Shown piece after piece: positions 26,569-35,220 of a stretch of DNA of 55,241 nt; position 1 is the first letter of the stretch, and every line of letters begins with the position of its first letter. The notes beneath the pieces are model-generated. The model did not search any database and was not told the origin of the DNA. It was given only the letters and a program-made list of their open reading frames with translations. Both the position numbers and the translations under genes were made by a program. The DNA lies in contig NZ_JALGBX010000040.1 of NCBI RefSeq assembly GCF_022808175.1, positions 1 through 55,241 on the forward strand, read 5' to 3'. This stretch comes from Streptomyces sp. AP-93. GTDB taxonomy: Bacteria; Actinomycetota; Actinomycetes; Streptomycetales; Streptomycetaceae.

Positions 26569-26991
26569 ATGAGCCGATCCCGTAAGGTCCTGCTGATAGT
26601 GGAGTCGGTTGTGGTCCTTCTCCAAGCAATCCTGGTTGCTGGTATCTGCTTTATCTTCGCCCCGCTGATGATCGGCGGACTCGGTCCGCATGCCTACGAA
26701 GAAGGTACCGCCGGAACCGGTGAGAGGGTCGGCTACCTTGTTGTGGCGGTAGTCGCGGGTCTCATCTTCCTCATCGCGAGTGCCTGGTATCTGCTGGGCC
26801 TGATTCGTTCGTTCCTCAAGGACGTTCTGCCTGGCCGCCGGGCTCAGGTGGCGTGCGTTCTCGAGGCCTTTCTGTTCGTGGGCGCCATCGTGGTGGATAT
26901 GGCGCCGCTGATCATCATCACCGCCCCATTGCTGCTCCTCATGGTCTCGGCCCGCATAGCCGACCGAAGCCGCAAGGCAGTAGCGGCCTGA
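26569..26991 (+). CDS. Small polytopic membrane protein
   Basis: A 140-residue protein with a basic N-terminus (MSRSRK) and about four hydrophobic segments: residues 7-38, 54-78, 96-112 and 113-128. No known family was recognised. It starts 29 bases after the stop of the secreted wall-binding protein, with a GGAG-like site (TAGGAGATCC), so the two probably share a transcript. The pairing of a secreted modular protein with a small membrane protein recalls effector-immunity pairs, but nothing in this sequence proves that. Confidence 0.75.
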   Translation: MSRSRKVLLIVESVVVLLQAILVAGICFIFAPLMIGGLGPHAYEEGTAGTGERVGYLVVAVVAGLIFLIASAWYLLGLIRSFLKDVLPGRRAQVACVLEAFLFVGAIVVDMAPLIIITAPLLLLMVSARIADRSRKAVAA

Positions 26992-27116
26992 CACTCGTGG
27001 GGCCCGGACGGCACCTCCGGGACCCACGCGCGCATGCGACCTCGCGGAGGCCCGAGCGTCAGCACAGACCACAGTTCAATCCGTACGACCAGCCACCGAC
27101 CCGAAGCCCTCCGGCG

Positions 27117-27250
27117 CTAGAGACGGGCAAACCCCAGGATGGCCTGATCGCCGTTACTGGTGTGCGGAAGGTGTGGCCGGACTTCCTGACTCCGGCTGCT
27201 TTCATCAACGGGGCCAGGTGCTGCTTGACCATCAGGTTCAGCGGTGTCAT
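27117..27250 (-). pseudogene. DUF4304-like gene remnant, frameshifted
   Basis: On the minus strand, ATG 27250 opens a frame reading VKQHLAPLMKAAGVRKSGHT, which resembles the start of DUF4304 proteins. The similarity then continues in another frame as SNGDQAILGFARL, ending in a stop at 27117. A frame change near 27150 is needed to join them, and the rest of the family domain is missing. It is a decayed fragment at the right side of the accessory island. Confidence 0.55.
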
Positions 27251-27314
27251 CGATGCCTTCCGCGGCCGATCTTGACGACCGGAGCCGGATGGTGTTCACA
27301 CACGTGCAGTCCGG

Positions 27315-27347
27315 TGCTCAACCTTCGGTGAAACTGCTCAACCTTCG
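27315..27347. repeat. Direct repeat TGCTCAACCTTCG
   Basis: TGCTCAACCTTCG occurs at 27315-27327 and 27335-27347, 20 bp apart, just before the next gene. It could be a regulatory repeat or a footprint of the mobile-element boundary. Confidence 0.5.
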
Positions 27348-27379
27348 CTGCGACGGATCACGCATGAGAGGTTCGCCGG

Positions 27380-28180
27380 ATGGCGCGAATGGTGATCGTG
27401 GTCTGCCTTCCGGGTGAGGACCGGAGCAGGCTCGAAGAGGCAGTGGCGGAGGCGATGGCGCCGTTCGAGCTGGACTACAGCGGGGACGAGGCGTTCGACA
27501 TCTGGGACGGGTGGCGCATCCAGGGCGGCGTCCACGGCGGAGGCTTCGAGCTGCTGCCGGGCTACGCGGACGACCCGCGGCTCGTGCACGAGGACCCGGG
27601 GCCCAGCCTGCCCGGCCGGTGCGCCGGCGGCCCCCGGGAGGCGCTGGCCCTCGCCGAGATCCGGGCCGAGGGGGCCGCGCAGGCCGCGGCGGCCTGGGAC
27701 CTGTGGCAGGAGCTCGTCCCGCTCCACCCGCCGTTCGTGCCGGAGCGCGAGGTCCCGCAGCCCTGGTCGAACCCCGAGGAGTTCCGGATCGAGATGCGGG
27801 CGCAGGTGGAAGCCCGGGTCGCCTTCGACGCCCAGCCGCTGGTCCTCGCCTACCGCGAGGGCATGTCGGCGCTGCAGGCCGCGCACCGCGGCCACGACCT
27901 CACCGACATCCTCCACGGAGGATCCGCCCACGCCGTCGCGCGCCTCGGGCGGCGGGAGTTCGTGGCCGAGGAAACGGCATGCCTGCCCTACTTCCCCTAC
28001 GTACTCACCCTCGACGGCTGGTGGTGCGGAGAGGAAGGGCCGGTCCACGGCGCTTGCGACGGCCCGGATTCCTGCCCGCACCCCGCGCCGATCGCGGAGC
28101 CGTACCGGTACGGGGCCGCGCGCTATCTGGAGGCCCTGCCCGGAGACACCCTCCTCGTCCTCGTGCGCTGTCACCTCTGA
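27380..28180 (+). CDS. Conserved hypothetical protein
   Basis: A 266-residue soluble protein I cannot assign to a known enzyme family. It begins MARMVIVVCLPGEDRSRLEE, a beta-alpha start seen in Streptomyces-restricted hypothetical proteins. It is rich in Trp and acidic residues and ends with a Cys pair (HGACDGPDSCPHP) and a hydrophobic strand (DTLLVLVRC). No signal peptide or membrane segment is present. ATG 27380 has GAGAGG upstream. Its codon use is typical of the chromosome, unlike the cargo just before it, so the island boundary probably lies before 27380. Confidence 0.7.
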   Translation: MARMVIVVCLPGEDRSRLEEAVAEAMAPFELDYSGDEAFDIWDGWRIQGGVHGGGFELLPGYADDPRLVHEDPGPSLPGRCAGGPREALALAEIRAEGAAQAAAAWDLWQELVPLHPPFVPEREVPQPWSNPEEFRIEMRAQVEARVAFDAQPLVLAYREGMSALQAAHRGHDLTDILHGGSAHAVARLGRREFVAEETACLPYFPYVLTLDGWWCGEEGPVHGACDGPDSCPHPAPIAEPYRYGAARYLEALPGDTLLVLVRCHL

Positions 28181-28254
28181 CCCGGATTTGGGCGCCCGCC
28201 CCGGAGGTGGTTGGCTTCGCGGTGACGAGCGAACACAACTGCTGGAGGAAAGCC

Positions 28255-28698
28255 ATGGCGCAGGTCGAGGCCACCACGGAACGCATCATCGGGGCGGACG
28301 CGGAGACCGTGTTCGACGCGCTGGCCGACTACACCGGGACCCGGGGCAAGGTGCTGCCCGAGCACTTCAGCGAGTACGAGGTGCGCGAGGGCGGCGACGG
28401 CGAGGGCACCCTCGTCCACTGGAAGCTCCAGGCCACGAGCAAGCGGGTCCGCGACTGCCTGCTGGAGGTCACCGAGCCCACCGACGGCCAGCTCGTGGAG
28501 AAGGACCGCAACTCCACCATGGTCACCACCTGGACGGTCACGCCGGCGGGCGAGGGCAAGTCCAAGGCCGTCGTCACCACCGTGTGGAACGGCGCGGGCG
28601 GCATCGGCGGCTTCTTCGAGCGCACCTTCGCGCCCAAGGGCCTGGCCCGCATCTACGACACCCTCCTCGCCAACCTGGCCGCCGAAGTCAAGGGCTGA
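28255..28698 (+). CDS. SRPBCC-family (START/polyketide cyclase-like) protein
   Basis: A 147-residue protein with the SRPBCC layout. It opens with VEATTERIIGADAETVFDAL, has a central beta-sheet (GTLVHWKLQATSKRVRDCLL; TTWTVTPAG) and ends in the long helix FFERTFAPKGLARIYDTLLA. These proteins bind hydrophobic ligands in a deep pocket; ligand and role are unknown. ATG 28255 has a good GGAGG site. It may be cotranscribed with the hypothetical gene 74 bases upstream. Confidence 0.85.
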   Translation: MAQVEATTERIIGADAETVFDALADYTGTRGKVLPEHFSEYEVREGGDGEGTLVHWKLQATSKRVRDCLLEVTEPTDGQLVEKDRNSTMVTTWTVTPAGEGKSKAVVTTVWNGAGGIGGFFERTFAPKGLARIYDTLLANLAAEVKG

Positions 28699-28740
28699 GC
28701 AAGGTCGTTGCCGGTGAGGCCGGGGACTTGGCCTCACCGG

Positions 28741-29584
28741 ATCGAGTGAAACCAGCGACCCGGGGGAGGACTTCCTGGAGGTGCTGGCCGGGGGCGCCGC
28801 CGTCCTCGGGGAACTGCGGGCGAAGCACGCGGACTTCGAGGAGCTGGGAGGCCTGCCCGCCGGCGGGGACTCGAACGGCCTTCCCGACTTCGGCGACGGC
28901 CGGCACGGTGTGGCGAACGTGTTCCGCGACCCGGCCCCGCGCCGCGCCCAGCCGTTCGGTCTGGCCGGTGTCTACCACGGTGAGGTCGACCGCCGGCTGC
29001 GGGGGGCCCTGGTGGATGGTGGGCTCGCCCTTCGTGTGCGCCGCTCGAGGCTGCTTCGCGGGGTGACCGCCGAGGGGCTTCCTCGCCATGTCCCCCGAAC
29101 TCGCCTGGGTGTACGAGTGCGCGCTGGCCGAGGAGCTCGCGCGGCGCGGCGGCTACGCGCCGACCACCGACCGTACGGCCTCGCACACCGCTTCGCAGGG
29201 TCGGACCTCGCGGAGATCGAGCTGCCGGAGGCGGCCCGTCGCTACGTCGGGCAGGAGGTCGACCGGCGGTTCCGGGTCCCGCTGGCCGAGCTGGAGGAGT
29301 CGGTGCGCTCCCTGAACGGCAACACGGTCTTCAGCGCGGCCAACGTCGCCTTCACCCTGCCGCCGCTCCTCGGCCTGGCGGTCGGGCACTTCTCCGGCAA
29401 CCCGGTCATCGCCACCGGTCTCGGTGCGGCCTTCGGCATGGCCTGGATCGCCCGTGGCGCGCGGCAGCAGAAGCAGGCCGCGCTGGCCGCCTCCCCGGCG
29501 GCGTACCTGCTGTCCGTCAAGGGCGAGCCGGCCCCCTCGCAGCTGGTCGGGCGGATCGCGGCGCGGGTGCGCGGCCGGAGCTGA
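28741..29584 (+). pseudogene. Decayed DUF6236-like gene
   Basis: Coding similarity is scattered over two frames. One frame gives HGEVDRRLRGALVDGGLAL, the next frame gives GFLAMSPELAWVYECALAEE and GYAPTTD, and the first frame resumes at LAEIELPEAARRYVGQEVD to a natural-looking C-terminus at 29584. The family (DUF6236, Streptomyces proteins with a conserved MSPELAWVY block) normally has a longer N-terminus, missing here. One frame is open throughout, which could mislead gene callers. I infer a truncated gene with two frame changes. Confidence 0.55.
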
Positions 29585-29635
29585 GGACGCCGTGCCGGGC
29601 GGCGTGGAGTCGTGCCCCACTTCCCCGGGACCGCT

Positions 29636-29641
29636 TAGGGT
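29636..29641 (+). promoter_or_regulatory. TAGGGT -10 box of the peptidase operon
   Basis: TAGGGT lies 35 bases upstream of the M55 peptidase ATG and just after the previous pseudogene, so it is a likely start point for the three-gene peptidase operon. Confidence 0.45.
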
Positions 29642-29676
29642 GGGGCCCTGAGCGCTACCGACCGCCCGGGGGCCCG

Positions 29677-30510
29677 ATGAAGATCCTCATCTCCGCCGAC
29701 ATGGAAGGCGCCACCGGCGTCACCTGGCCCGCCGACGTGCTGCCCGGGACCCCGCAGTGGGAACGCTGCCGGACCCTGTTCACCTCCGACGTGAACGCCG
29801 CCGTCCTCGGGTTCTACGACGCGGGCGCCGACCAGGTCCTCGTCAACGAGGCCCACTGGACCATGCGCAACCTGCTGCTGGAGCGGCTCGACGCGCGCGT
29901 CGAGATGCTGACGGGCCGCCACAAATCCCTCTCCATGGTCGAGGGCGTCCAGCACGGGGACGTCGACGGCATCGCCTTCGTCGGCTACCACACGGGCGCC
30001 GGCGCCGAGGGCGTGCTCGCCCACACCTACCTCGCCAACTCCATCACCGGGGTCTGGATCAACGGGACCCGCGCCAGCGAGGGCCTGCTCAACGCGCACG
30101 TGGCCGCCGAGTACGGGGTCCCGGTCGTCCTCGTCACCGGAGACGACCTGACCTGCGCCGACGCCGCCGGCTACGCCCCGGAAGCGGTGACCGTCGCCGT
30201 CAAGGACCACGTCTCGCGCTACGCCGCCGTCTGCCGCACCCCGGCCCGTACGGCCGCCGACATCCGGGCCGCCGCCAAGGAGGCCGCGGCCCTCGCCGTA
30301 CGCCACGAGCCGGTGCAGGGGGGACCGTTCACGGTGGAGGTGGAGTTCGACGCCGAGCACCTGGCGATGGCGGCCACCGTCGTGCCCGGGGTCGAGCGGG
30401 CGGGTGAGCGTAGGGTCGGCTACACCAGCGGGACGATGTACGAGGGGATCCGGACTTTCAAGGCGGTCACCACGATCGTCTCGGCAGCGGTGGAGGAGCA
30501 GTATGGCTGA
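29677..30510 (+). CDS. M55-family metallopeptidase (D-aminopeptidase-like)
   Basis: A 277-residue protein of the DppA/M55 family. It starts ILISADMEGATGVT with the metal-binding Asp-x-Glu. Later VLVNEAHWTMRNLL supplies a conserved metal-ligand block, and VGYHTGAGAEGVLAHTY is the family signature. DppA of Bacillus is a self-compartmentalising Zn D-aminopeptidase that releases D-Ala from peptidoglycan peptides; the actual specificity here is unknown. The stop overlaps the next start by eight bases, so it is coupled to the M20 peptidase gene. Confidence 0.9.
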   Translation: MKILISADMEGATGVTWPADVLPGTPQWERCRTLFTSDVNAAVLGFYDAGADQVLVNEAHWTMRNLLLERLDARVEMLTGRHKSLSMVEGVQHGDVDGIAFVGYHTGAGAEGVLAHTYLANSITGVWINGTRASEGLLNAHVAAEYGVPVVLVTGDDLTCADAAGYAPEAVTVAVKDHVSRYAAVCRTPARTAADIRAAAKEAAALAVRHEPVQGGPFTVEVEFDAEHLAMAATVVPGVERAGERRVGYTSGTMYEGIRTFKAVTTIVSAAVEEQYG

Positions 30511-31864
30511 CACGTCCGGTCCGCAGGCCGCGGCACCCGGGAACACCCCCGTCGACCGGGTGGCGCTCGACGAGGCCGTCGAGTTCACCTCCGGCCTGAT
30601 CCGCATCGACACCACCAACCGCGGCGGCGGCGACTGCCGGGAGCGCCCGGCCGCCGAGTACGTCGCCGAGCGGCTGGCGGACATCGGCCTGGAGCCCGCG
30701 CTGCTGGAGCGCACCCCGGGCCGCACCAACGTGGTGGCCCGCATCGCGGGCACCGACCCCACCGCCCCCGCCCTCCTGGTCCACGGCCACCTCGACGTGG
30801 TCCCGGCCGAGGCCGCCGACTGGAGCGTGGACCCCTTCTCCGGGGAGGTCCGGGACGGGGTCGTGTGGGGCCGCGGCGCCGTCGACATGAAGAACATGGA
30901 CGCGATGGTGCTGGCCGTCGTACGGGCCTGGTCGCGGGCCGGCGTGCAGCCGCGGCGGGACGTCGTGATCGCCTACACCGCCGACGAGGAGGACAGTGCG
31001 ATCGACGGCTCGGGCTTCCTCGCCGACCACCACCCGGAACTCTTCGAGGGCTGCACCGAGGGCATCAGCGAATCCGGGGCCTTCGCCGTGCACGCCGCCC
31101 CCGGGCAGACCCTCTACCCGATCGCGGCCGGCGAACGGGGCACCGCCTGGCTGAAGCTCACCGCGACCGGCACCGCCGGACACGGCTCCAAGCCCAACCG
31201 GGCCAACGCGGTCAGCCGGCTCGCCGCCGCGGTCGCCCGCATCGGCGAGTACGACTGGCCCGTCCGCCTCACCGACACCGTCACCGCCTGCATCACCGAA
31301 CTCGCCGCCCTGCAGGGGATGTCGGTGAACCCGCGCGCCCGCGGATTCGACCTCGACGTGATCCTCGACAAGCTCGGCCCGGCCGCCGCCCTCGTCGAGG
31401 CGACCGTCCGCAACAGCGCCAACCCGACCATGCTCAGCGCCGGTTACAAGCTCAACGTCATCCCCGGCGCCGCCACCGCGTACGTGGACGGCCGGATGCT
31501 GCCCGGCGGCGAGGCCGAGTTCGCCGCCACCCTCGACGAGCTCACCGGGCCCGACGTGCGCTGGGAGTTCCACCACCGGGAGGTGGCGCTCGAAGCCCCC
31601 GTGGACGGGCGGACGTACGGGATCCTGCGCGAGTCCGTCGAGGCCTTCGACCCCGAGGGGCACGTGGTGCCCTTCTGCATGGCGGGCGGCACCGACGCCA
31701 AGCAGTTCTCCCGGCTCGGCATCAGCGGCTACGGCTTTTCGCCGCTCAAGCTGCCGCCCGGCTTCGACTACTGGTCCCTCTTCCACGGAGTGGACGAGCG
31801 GGTTCCCGTCGACGCCCTGCACTTCGGGGTCCGCGTCCTCGACCGCGCCCTGCGCGCCCTGTGA
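30503..31864 (+). CDS. M20/M25/M40-family metallohydrolase
   Basis: A 453-residue two-zinc amidohydrolase/peptidase. Metal and catalytic residues are in place: HGHLDVVP, GRGAVDMKNMDAM, YTADEEDSAIDG and the late His in LFHGVDERVP. The dimerisation lid lies at about residues 215-350 (TGTAGHGSKPNRANAVSRLA). The family includes dipeptidases, carboxypeptidases and acylases; the substrate is not readable. It overlaps both neighbours, with the S9 peptidase ATG sharing one base with its TGA, so the operon is tightly coupled. Confidence 0.93.
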   Translation: MADTSGPQAAAPGNTPVDRVALDEAVEFTSGLIRIDTTNRGGGDCRERPAAEYVAERLADIGLEPALLERTPGRTNVVARIAGTDPTAPALLVHGHLDVVPAEAADWSVDPFSGEVRDGVVWGRGAVDMKNMDAMVLAVVRAWSRAGVQPRRDVVIAYTADEEDSAIDGSGFLADHHPELFEGCTEGISESGAFAVHAAPGQTLYPIAAGERGTAWLKLTATGTAGHGSKPNRANAVSRLAAAVARIGEYDWPVRLTDTVTACITELAALQGMSVNPRARGFDLDVILDKLGPAAALVEATVRNSANPTMLSAGYKLNVIPGAATAYVDGRMLPGGEAEFAATLDELTGPDVRWEFHHREVALEAPVDGRTYGILRESVEAFDPEGHVVPFCMAGGTDAKQFSRLGISGYGFSPLKLPPGFDYWSLFHGVDERVPVDALHFGVRVLDRALRAL

Positions 31865-33960
31865 TGACCCGGCCGACGACCCCGCGCGGCGACGGCACCG
31901 CCCCCTACGGCAGCTGGCCTTCGCCCATCGGCGCCGCGCTCGCCGCCTCCCTCGACGGGAGGCCGGAGTACGTCGGCACGATCGGCGCCGAGGTGTGGTG
32001 GACGGTGCCCCGGCCGGCCGAAGGCGGCCGCCGCGCCCTGGTCCGCCGGCCCGCGGACGGCGGGCCCGCGGGCTGCGCGCTGCCCGCGCCGTGGAACGTG
32101 CGCAGCCGGGTCACCGAGTACGGCGGCCTGCCCTGGGCGGGCGCCGAACGGCCCCTGGGCGGACCGCTGGTGGTCTTCGTCCACTACGCCGACCAGCGGC
32201 TGTACGCGTACGAGCCGGACGCGCCCGGCAGCCCGGCCCCGCGGGCGCTGACCCCCGTCTCGGCGGTCGGCGGCGGGCTGCGCTGGGCCGACCCGGTGCT
32301 GCGCGAGGGTGAAGTCTGGTGCGTGCTCGAGGAGTTCACCGGGTCCGCGCCGACGGACGTGCGCCGGGTGCTGGCCGCCGTACCGCTGGACGGGTCGGCC
32401 GCGGAAGACCGGTCGCTCGTGCGGGAGTTGACGGACGACCGGTACCGGTTCAGCACCGGGCCCCGGCTCTCCCCCGATGGGCGGCAGGCCGCGTGGCTGG
32501 TGTGGGACCATCCGCGGATGCCCTGGGACGGCACCGAGCTGCGGCTCGCCGAGGTCACCCCGGACGGCCGTCTCGCGCAGGCCCGTACCGTGCTCGGCGG
32601 ACCCGAGGAGGCCGTCGCGCAGGTCGAGTGGACCACCGGCGGAAGCCTCCTCGCGGTGAGCGACCGGGGCGGCTGGTGGAACCCGTACCGGGTGGACCGG
32701 GAGACGGGCGAGGCCGTCAACCTCTGCCCCCGGGAAGAGGAGTTCGGCGGGCCGCTGTGGAAGCCCGGCCTGCGCTGGATCGCGGCGCTCCCCGACGGAC
32801 TGGTGGCCGTCCTGCACGGGCGGGGCTCCTCGGTGCTCGGCGTGCTCGACCCGGAGAGCGGGGACCTGGTCGACGCGGCCGGTCCGTGGACGGCCTGGCA
32901 GCCCACCCTGGCCGTCAGCGGCAGCCGGGTCTACGGGGTCGCGGCCAGCCCGCGCAGTGCGTACGAGGTGGTGGAGCTGGACACGGCCACCGGGCACGCC
33001 CGGGTGGTGGGCGGCCGCGGTGCGCAGGGGGCGGACGCAGCCGAGCGGGTGGGCGGAGCCGAGCGGATGGGCGGAGCCGAGCGGCCGGGCGGAGGCGACC
33101 GGGCCGATGCCGCGGGCCGGGCGGACCCCGCGTACTACCCGGAGCCGCAGAGCAGGACCTTCTTCGGCCGGGGAGGCCGGGAGATCCACGCCCACGTCTA
33201 CCCGCCGCACCACCCCGTGCTGCGCGCCAGGGCCGACGAGCTGCCCCCGTACGTGGTGTGGGCGCACGGCGGCCCCACCGACCACGTGCCGCCCGTACTC
33301 GACCTGCACATCGCCTACTTCACCTCGCGCGGCATCGGCATCGTCGAGGTCAACTACGGCGGCTCCACGGGCTACGGGCGCGCCTACCGGGAACGGCTGC
33401 GCGAACAGTGGGGCGTCGTCGACGTGGAGGACTGCGCCGCCGTGGCGCGGGCGCTGGCCGCCGAGGGCACCGCCGACCCGGACCGGCTCGCGATCCGGGG
33501 CGGCAGCGCGGGCGGCTGGACGGCGGCGGCCTCGCTGGCCGCCACCGGGCTGTACGCGTGCGCCGCGATCATCTACCCGGTCCTGGACCTGGCCGGCTTC
33601 GCCGCGGAGACCCACGACCTGGAGTCCCGCTACGTCGAGGGCCTCGCCGGACCTCCGCAGACCCTGGCCCTGATCGGCCGCGAGCGCTCCCCGGTGGCCC
33701 GCGCCGACCGGATCACCGCGCCGTTCGTCCTGCTCCAGGGCCTGGACGACCCGGTCTGCCCGCCCGCTCAGGCGGAGCGGCTGCTGGCCGCGATGCGCGG
33801 GCGGTCGGTGCCGCACGCGTACGTCGCCTTCGAGGGGGAGGGGCACGGCTTCCGGCGCGCGGACACGATGGTCCGGGCGCTGGAGGCGGAGCTGTCGCTG
33901 TACGCCCAGGTGTTCGGGTTCGAGCGGGCGGACATCCCCCGTTTGGCCCTGTCCGACTGA
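31864..33960 (+). CDS. S9-family prolyl oligopeptidase/acylaminoacyl peptidase
   Basis: A 698-residue serine peptidase. The N-terminal half is a beta-propeller (repeating blades such as VEWTTGGSLLAVSDRGGWWN). The C-terminal hydrolase domain has GGSAGGWTAAASL (Ser), LQGLDDPVCPPAQ (Asp) and GEGHGFRRADTM (His). At the hinge, about residues 390-420, is a repeat-coded insertion (AERVGGAERMGGAERPGG) from a 15-bp tandem DNA unit. It probably acts on short peptides together with the M55 and M20 enzymes. No signal peptide, so cytosolic. Confidence 0.93.
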   Translation: MTRPTTPRGDGTAPYGSWPSPIGAALAASLDGRPEYVGTIGAEVWWTVPRPAEGGRRALVRRPADGGPAGCALPAPWNVRSRVTEYGGLPWAGAERPLGGPLVVFVHYADQRLYAYEPDAPGSPAPRALTPVSAVGGGLRWADPVLREGEVWCVLEEFTGSAPTDVRRVLAAVPLDGSAAEDRSLVRELTDDRYRFSTGPRLSPDGRQAAWLVWDHPRMPWDGTELRLAEVTPDGRLAQARTVLGGPEEAVAQVEWTTGGSLLAVSDRGGWWNPYRVDRETGEAVNLCPREEEFGGPLWKPGLRWIAALPDGLVAVLHGRGSSVLGVLDPESGDLVDAAGPWTAWQPTLAVSGSRVYGVAASPRSAYEVVELDTATGHARVVGGRGAQGADAAERVGGAERMGGAERPGGGDRADAAGRADPAYYPEPQSRTFFGRGGREIHAHVYPPHHPVLRARADELPPYVVWAHGGPTDHVPPVLDLHIAYFTSRGIGIVEVNYGGSTGYGRAYRERLREQWGVVDVEDCAAVARALAAEGTADPDRLAIRGGSAGGWTAAASLAATGLYACAAIIYPVLDLAGFAAETHDLESRYVEGLAGPPQTLALIGRERSPVARADRITAPFVLLQGLDDPVCPPAQAERLLAAMRGRSVPHAYVAFEGEGHGFRRADTMVRALEAELSLYAQVFGFERADIPRLALSD

Positions 33961-33993
33961 GCTCCCGGGCCGCCGCGAGCGGACGATGGGGCC

Positions 33994-34227
33994 ATGAGCT
34001 CCCACACGTCCAAGAACCGCGGAAAGGGTCGCGGGTCGATCACCCCGGGCCGCGCCGGCATCGCCGCGCTCGCGGTGCTCACCCTGGTGTTCATCTTCGA
34101 GAACACCCGCTCCACCAAGATCCGGCTGCTGATCCCGCAGGTGACGATGCCGCTGTACGTCGCCCTCCTGATCGCGGCCGTACTGGGCGGACTGTGCGGG
34201 GCGTACTTCGCCCGGCGGCGCAAGTAG
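33994..34227 (+). CDS. LapA-domain (DUF1049) membrane protein
   Basis: A 77-residue protein with a basic N-terminus and two hydrophobic segments (IAALAVLTLVFIFENT; PLYVALLIAAVLGGLCG) ending in the basic RRRK. The FIFENT...VTMPLYVALLIA arrangement is that of the LapA/DUF1049 family, small inner-membrane proteins of uncertain role in actinobacteria. It follows the peptidase operon by 33 bases. Confidence 0.85.
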   Translation: MSSHTSKNRGKGRGSITPGRAGIAALAVLTLVFIFENTRSTKIRLLIPQVTMPLYVALLIAAVLGGLCGAYFARRRK

Positions 34228-34270
34228 CGGGCCCGTAGCGGGCCCGTGCCCGGGGGACCGGGCCGGGCGG

Positions 34271-34993
34271 TCAGCCCGAGTGGACCCAGACGCGGAGCGG
34301 GCCGATGGCGGTGAAGCCGTGGCGCAGCGCCGTGTCGAGGTCGTCCCCCGACTCGTAGCCGACGAGCCCCAGGCCGGGCCAGAGCGAGGCGGCCAGGGTC
34401 AGCGCGCCCGCCCAGGCCTCGTCGTCCGGGGTTCCGTCCGCGCTGAACACGTTGGAGATGCCGACCACCTCGCCGGTGCGGTTCGCGGCGGCCCCGGCGA
34501 GGATCCGGCCCTCGGCGTCCCGCCCCGCGAGGAAGGCGATCTCCGCGGCTCCTTCTGCCTCCCCGTCGAGCAGCCCCGCGTGGAACAGCCCGGTGCTCTC
34601 CTCGCCGTCCCAGGCCGTCTCCCACGCCTCAAGCTCCGCGGGGCCACAGATCCGGCTCCACGCCAGGGCCGGGGCGGCCGCGGGAGCGGACGCCGGGCGG
34701 TGGATCCACTCGGCGCCGAAGAGGACCTCGAAGCCGGCCGGAGCCAGGTCGAGCACGGCGAAGCTGTCCTTGACCGAGGCGCGCGGCGCGGCGGTGTCGA
34801 TCCCGGCGAGCAGGGCGGCCGTGTCGGTGTCCCGGGTCAGGGTCACGGCGTCCGGGTAATAGAGCGGGGTCGGGCGCGGGCTGCTCCAGGCCTGGGCGGT
34901 GAAGGCGCCGTCGCGGCATACGGCGGCGCACCACGCGGCGTTGTTGTACGCGGCCGCGAGGAGGAGTTCTTCAGTGTTCGGGGTGATGATCAC
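34271..34993 (-). CDS. GNAT-fold acetyltransferase-like protein
   Basis: A 240-residue protein. The C-terminal half fits a GNAT fold: GRILAGAAANRTGEVVGISN strands, then WAGALTLAASLWPGLGLVGYESG and LDTALRHGFTAIGPLRVW, where the last segment is the usual end of GNAT proteins. The acetyl-CoA pyrophosphate loop (Q/R-x-x-G-x-A) is not well preserved, so activity is uncertain. GTG 34993 is the start. It is convergent with the LapA gene. Confidence 0.72.
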   Translation of the reverse strand: MIITPNTEELLLAAAYNNAAWCAAVCRDGAFTAQAWSSPRPTPLYYPDAVTLTRDTDTAALLAGIDTAAPRASVKDSFAVLDLAPAGFEVLFGAEWIHRPASAPAAAPALAWSRICGPAELEAWETAWDGEESTGLFHAGLLDGEAEGAAEIAFLAGRDAEGRILAGAAANRTGEVVGISNVFSADGTPDDEAWAGALTLAASLWPGLGLVGYESGDDLDTALRHGFTAIGPLRVWVHSG

Positions 34994-35209
34994 ATCGGGA
35001 GCCTGCCATAGACGCAGGTCGGGGGCGATGCGATAAAACGCAGGGTCGGCTGTCCGGGCGGCGCTCGCTGAGCCGGGCGACCCTCTCGGGGCCGTGGTGG
35101 TCGAAGAACAGCGTGGCGCCGGTGTCGAGGGCGAGGTGTCGAAGGCGCGCCGCGCGTTGTCCTCGGCGGGGGCGTCGTGCCCGCTCCGACCGACGCGCGG
35201 TCACCTTCT

Positions 35210-35215
35210 AAGATG
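35210..35215 (+). promoter_or_regulatory. TAAGAT -10 box of a probable leaderless transcript
   Basis: TAAGAT ends five bases before ATG 35221 with no ribosome site between, so the acetyltransferase mRNA probably starts at or next to its start codon. Confidence 0.5.
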
Positions 35216-35220
35216 GGCCG

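Noticed and set aside
21342..27370. CRISPR-associated transposon
   Set aside because: No cas genes or repeats lie near the tnsB, tnsC and tniQ genes.
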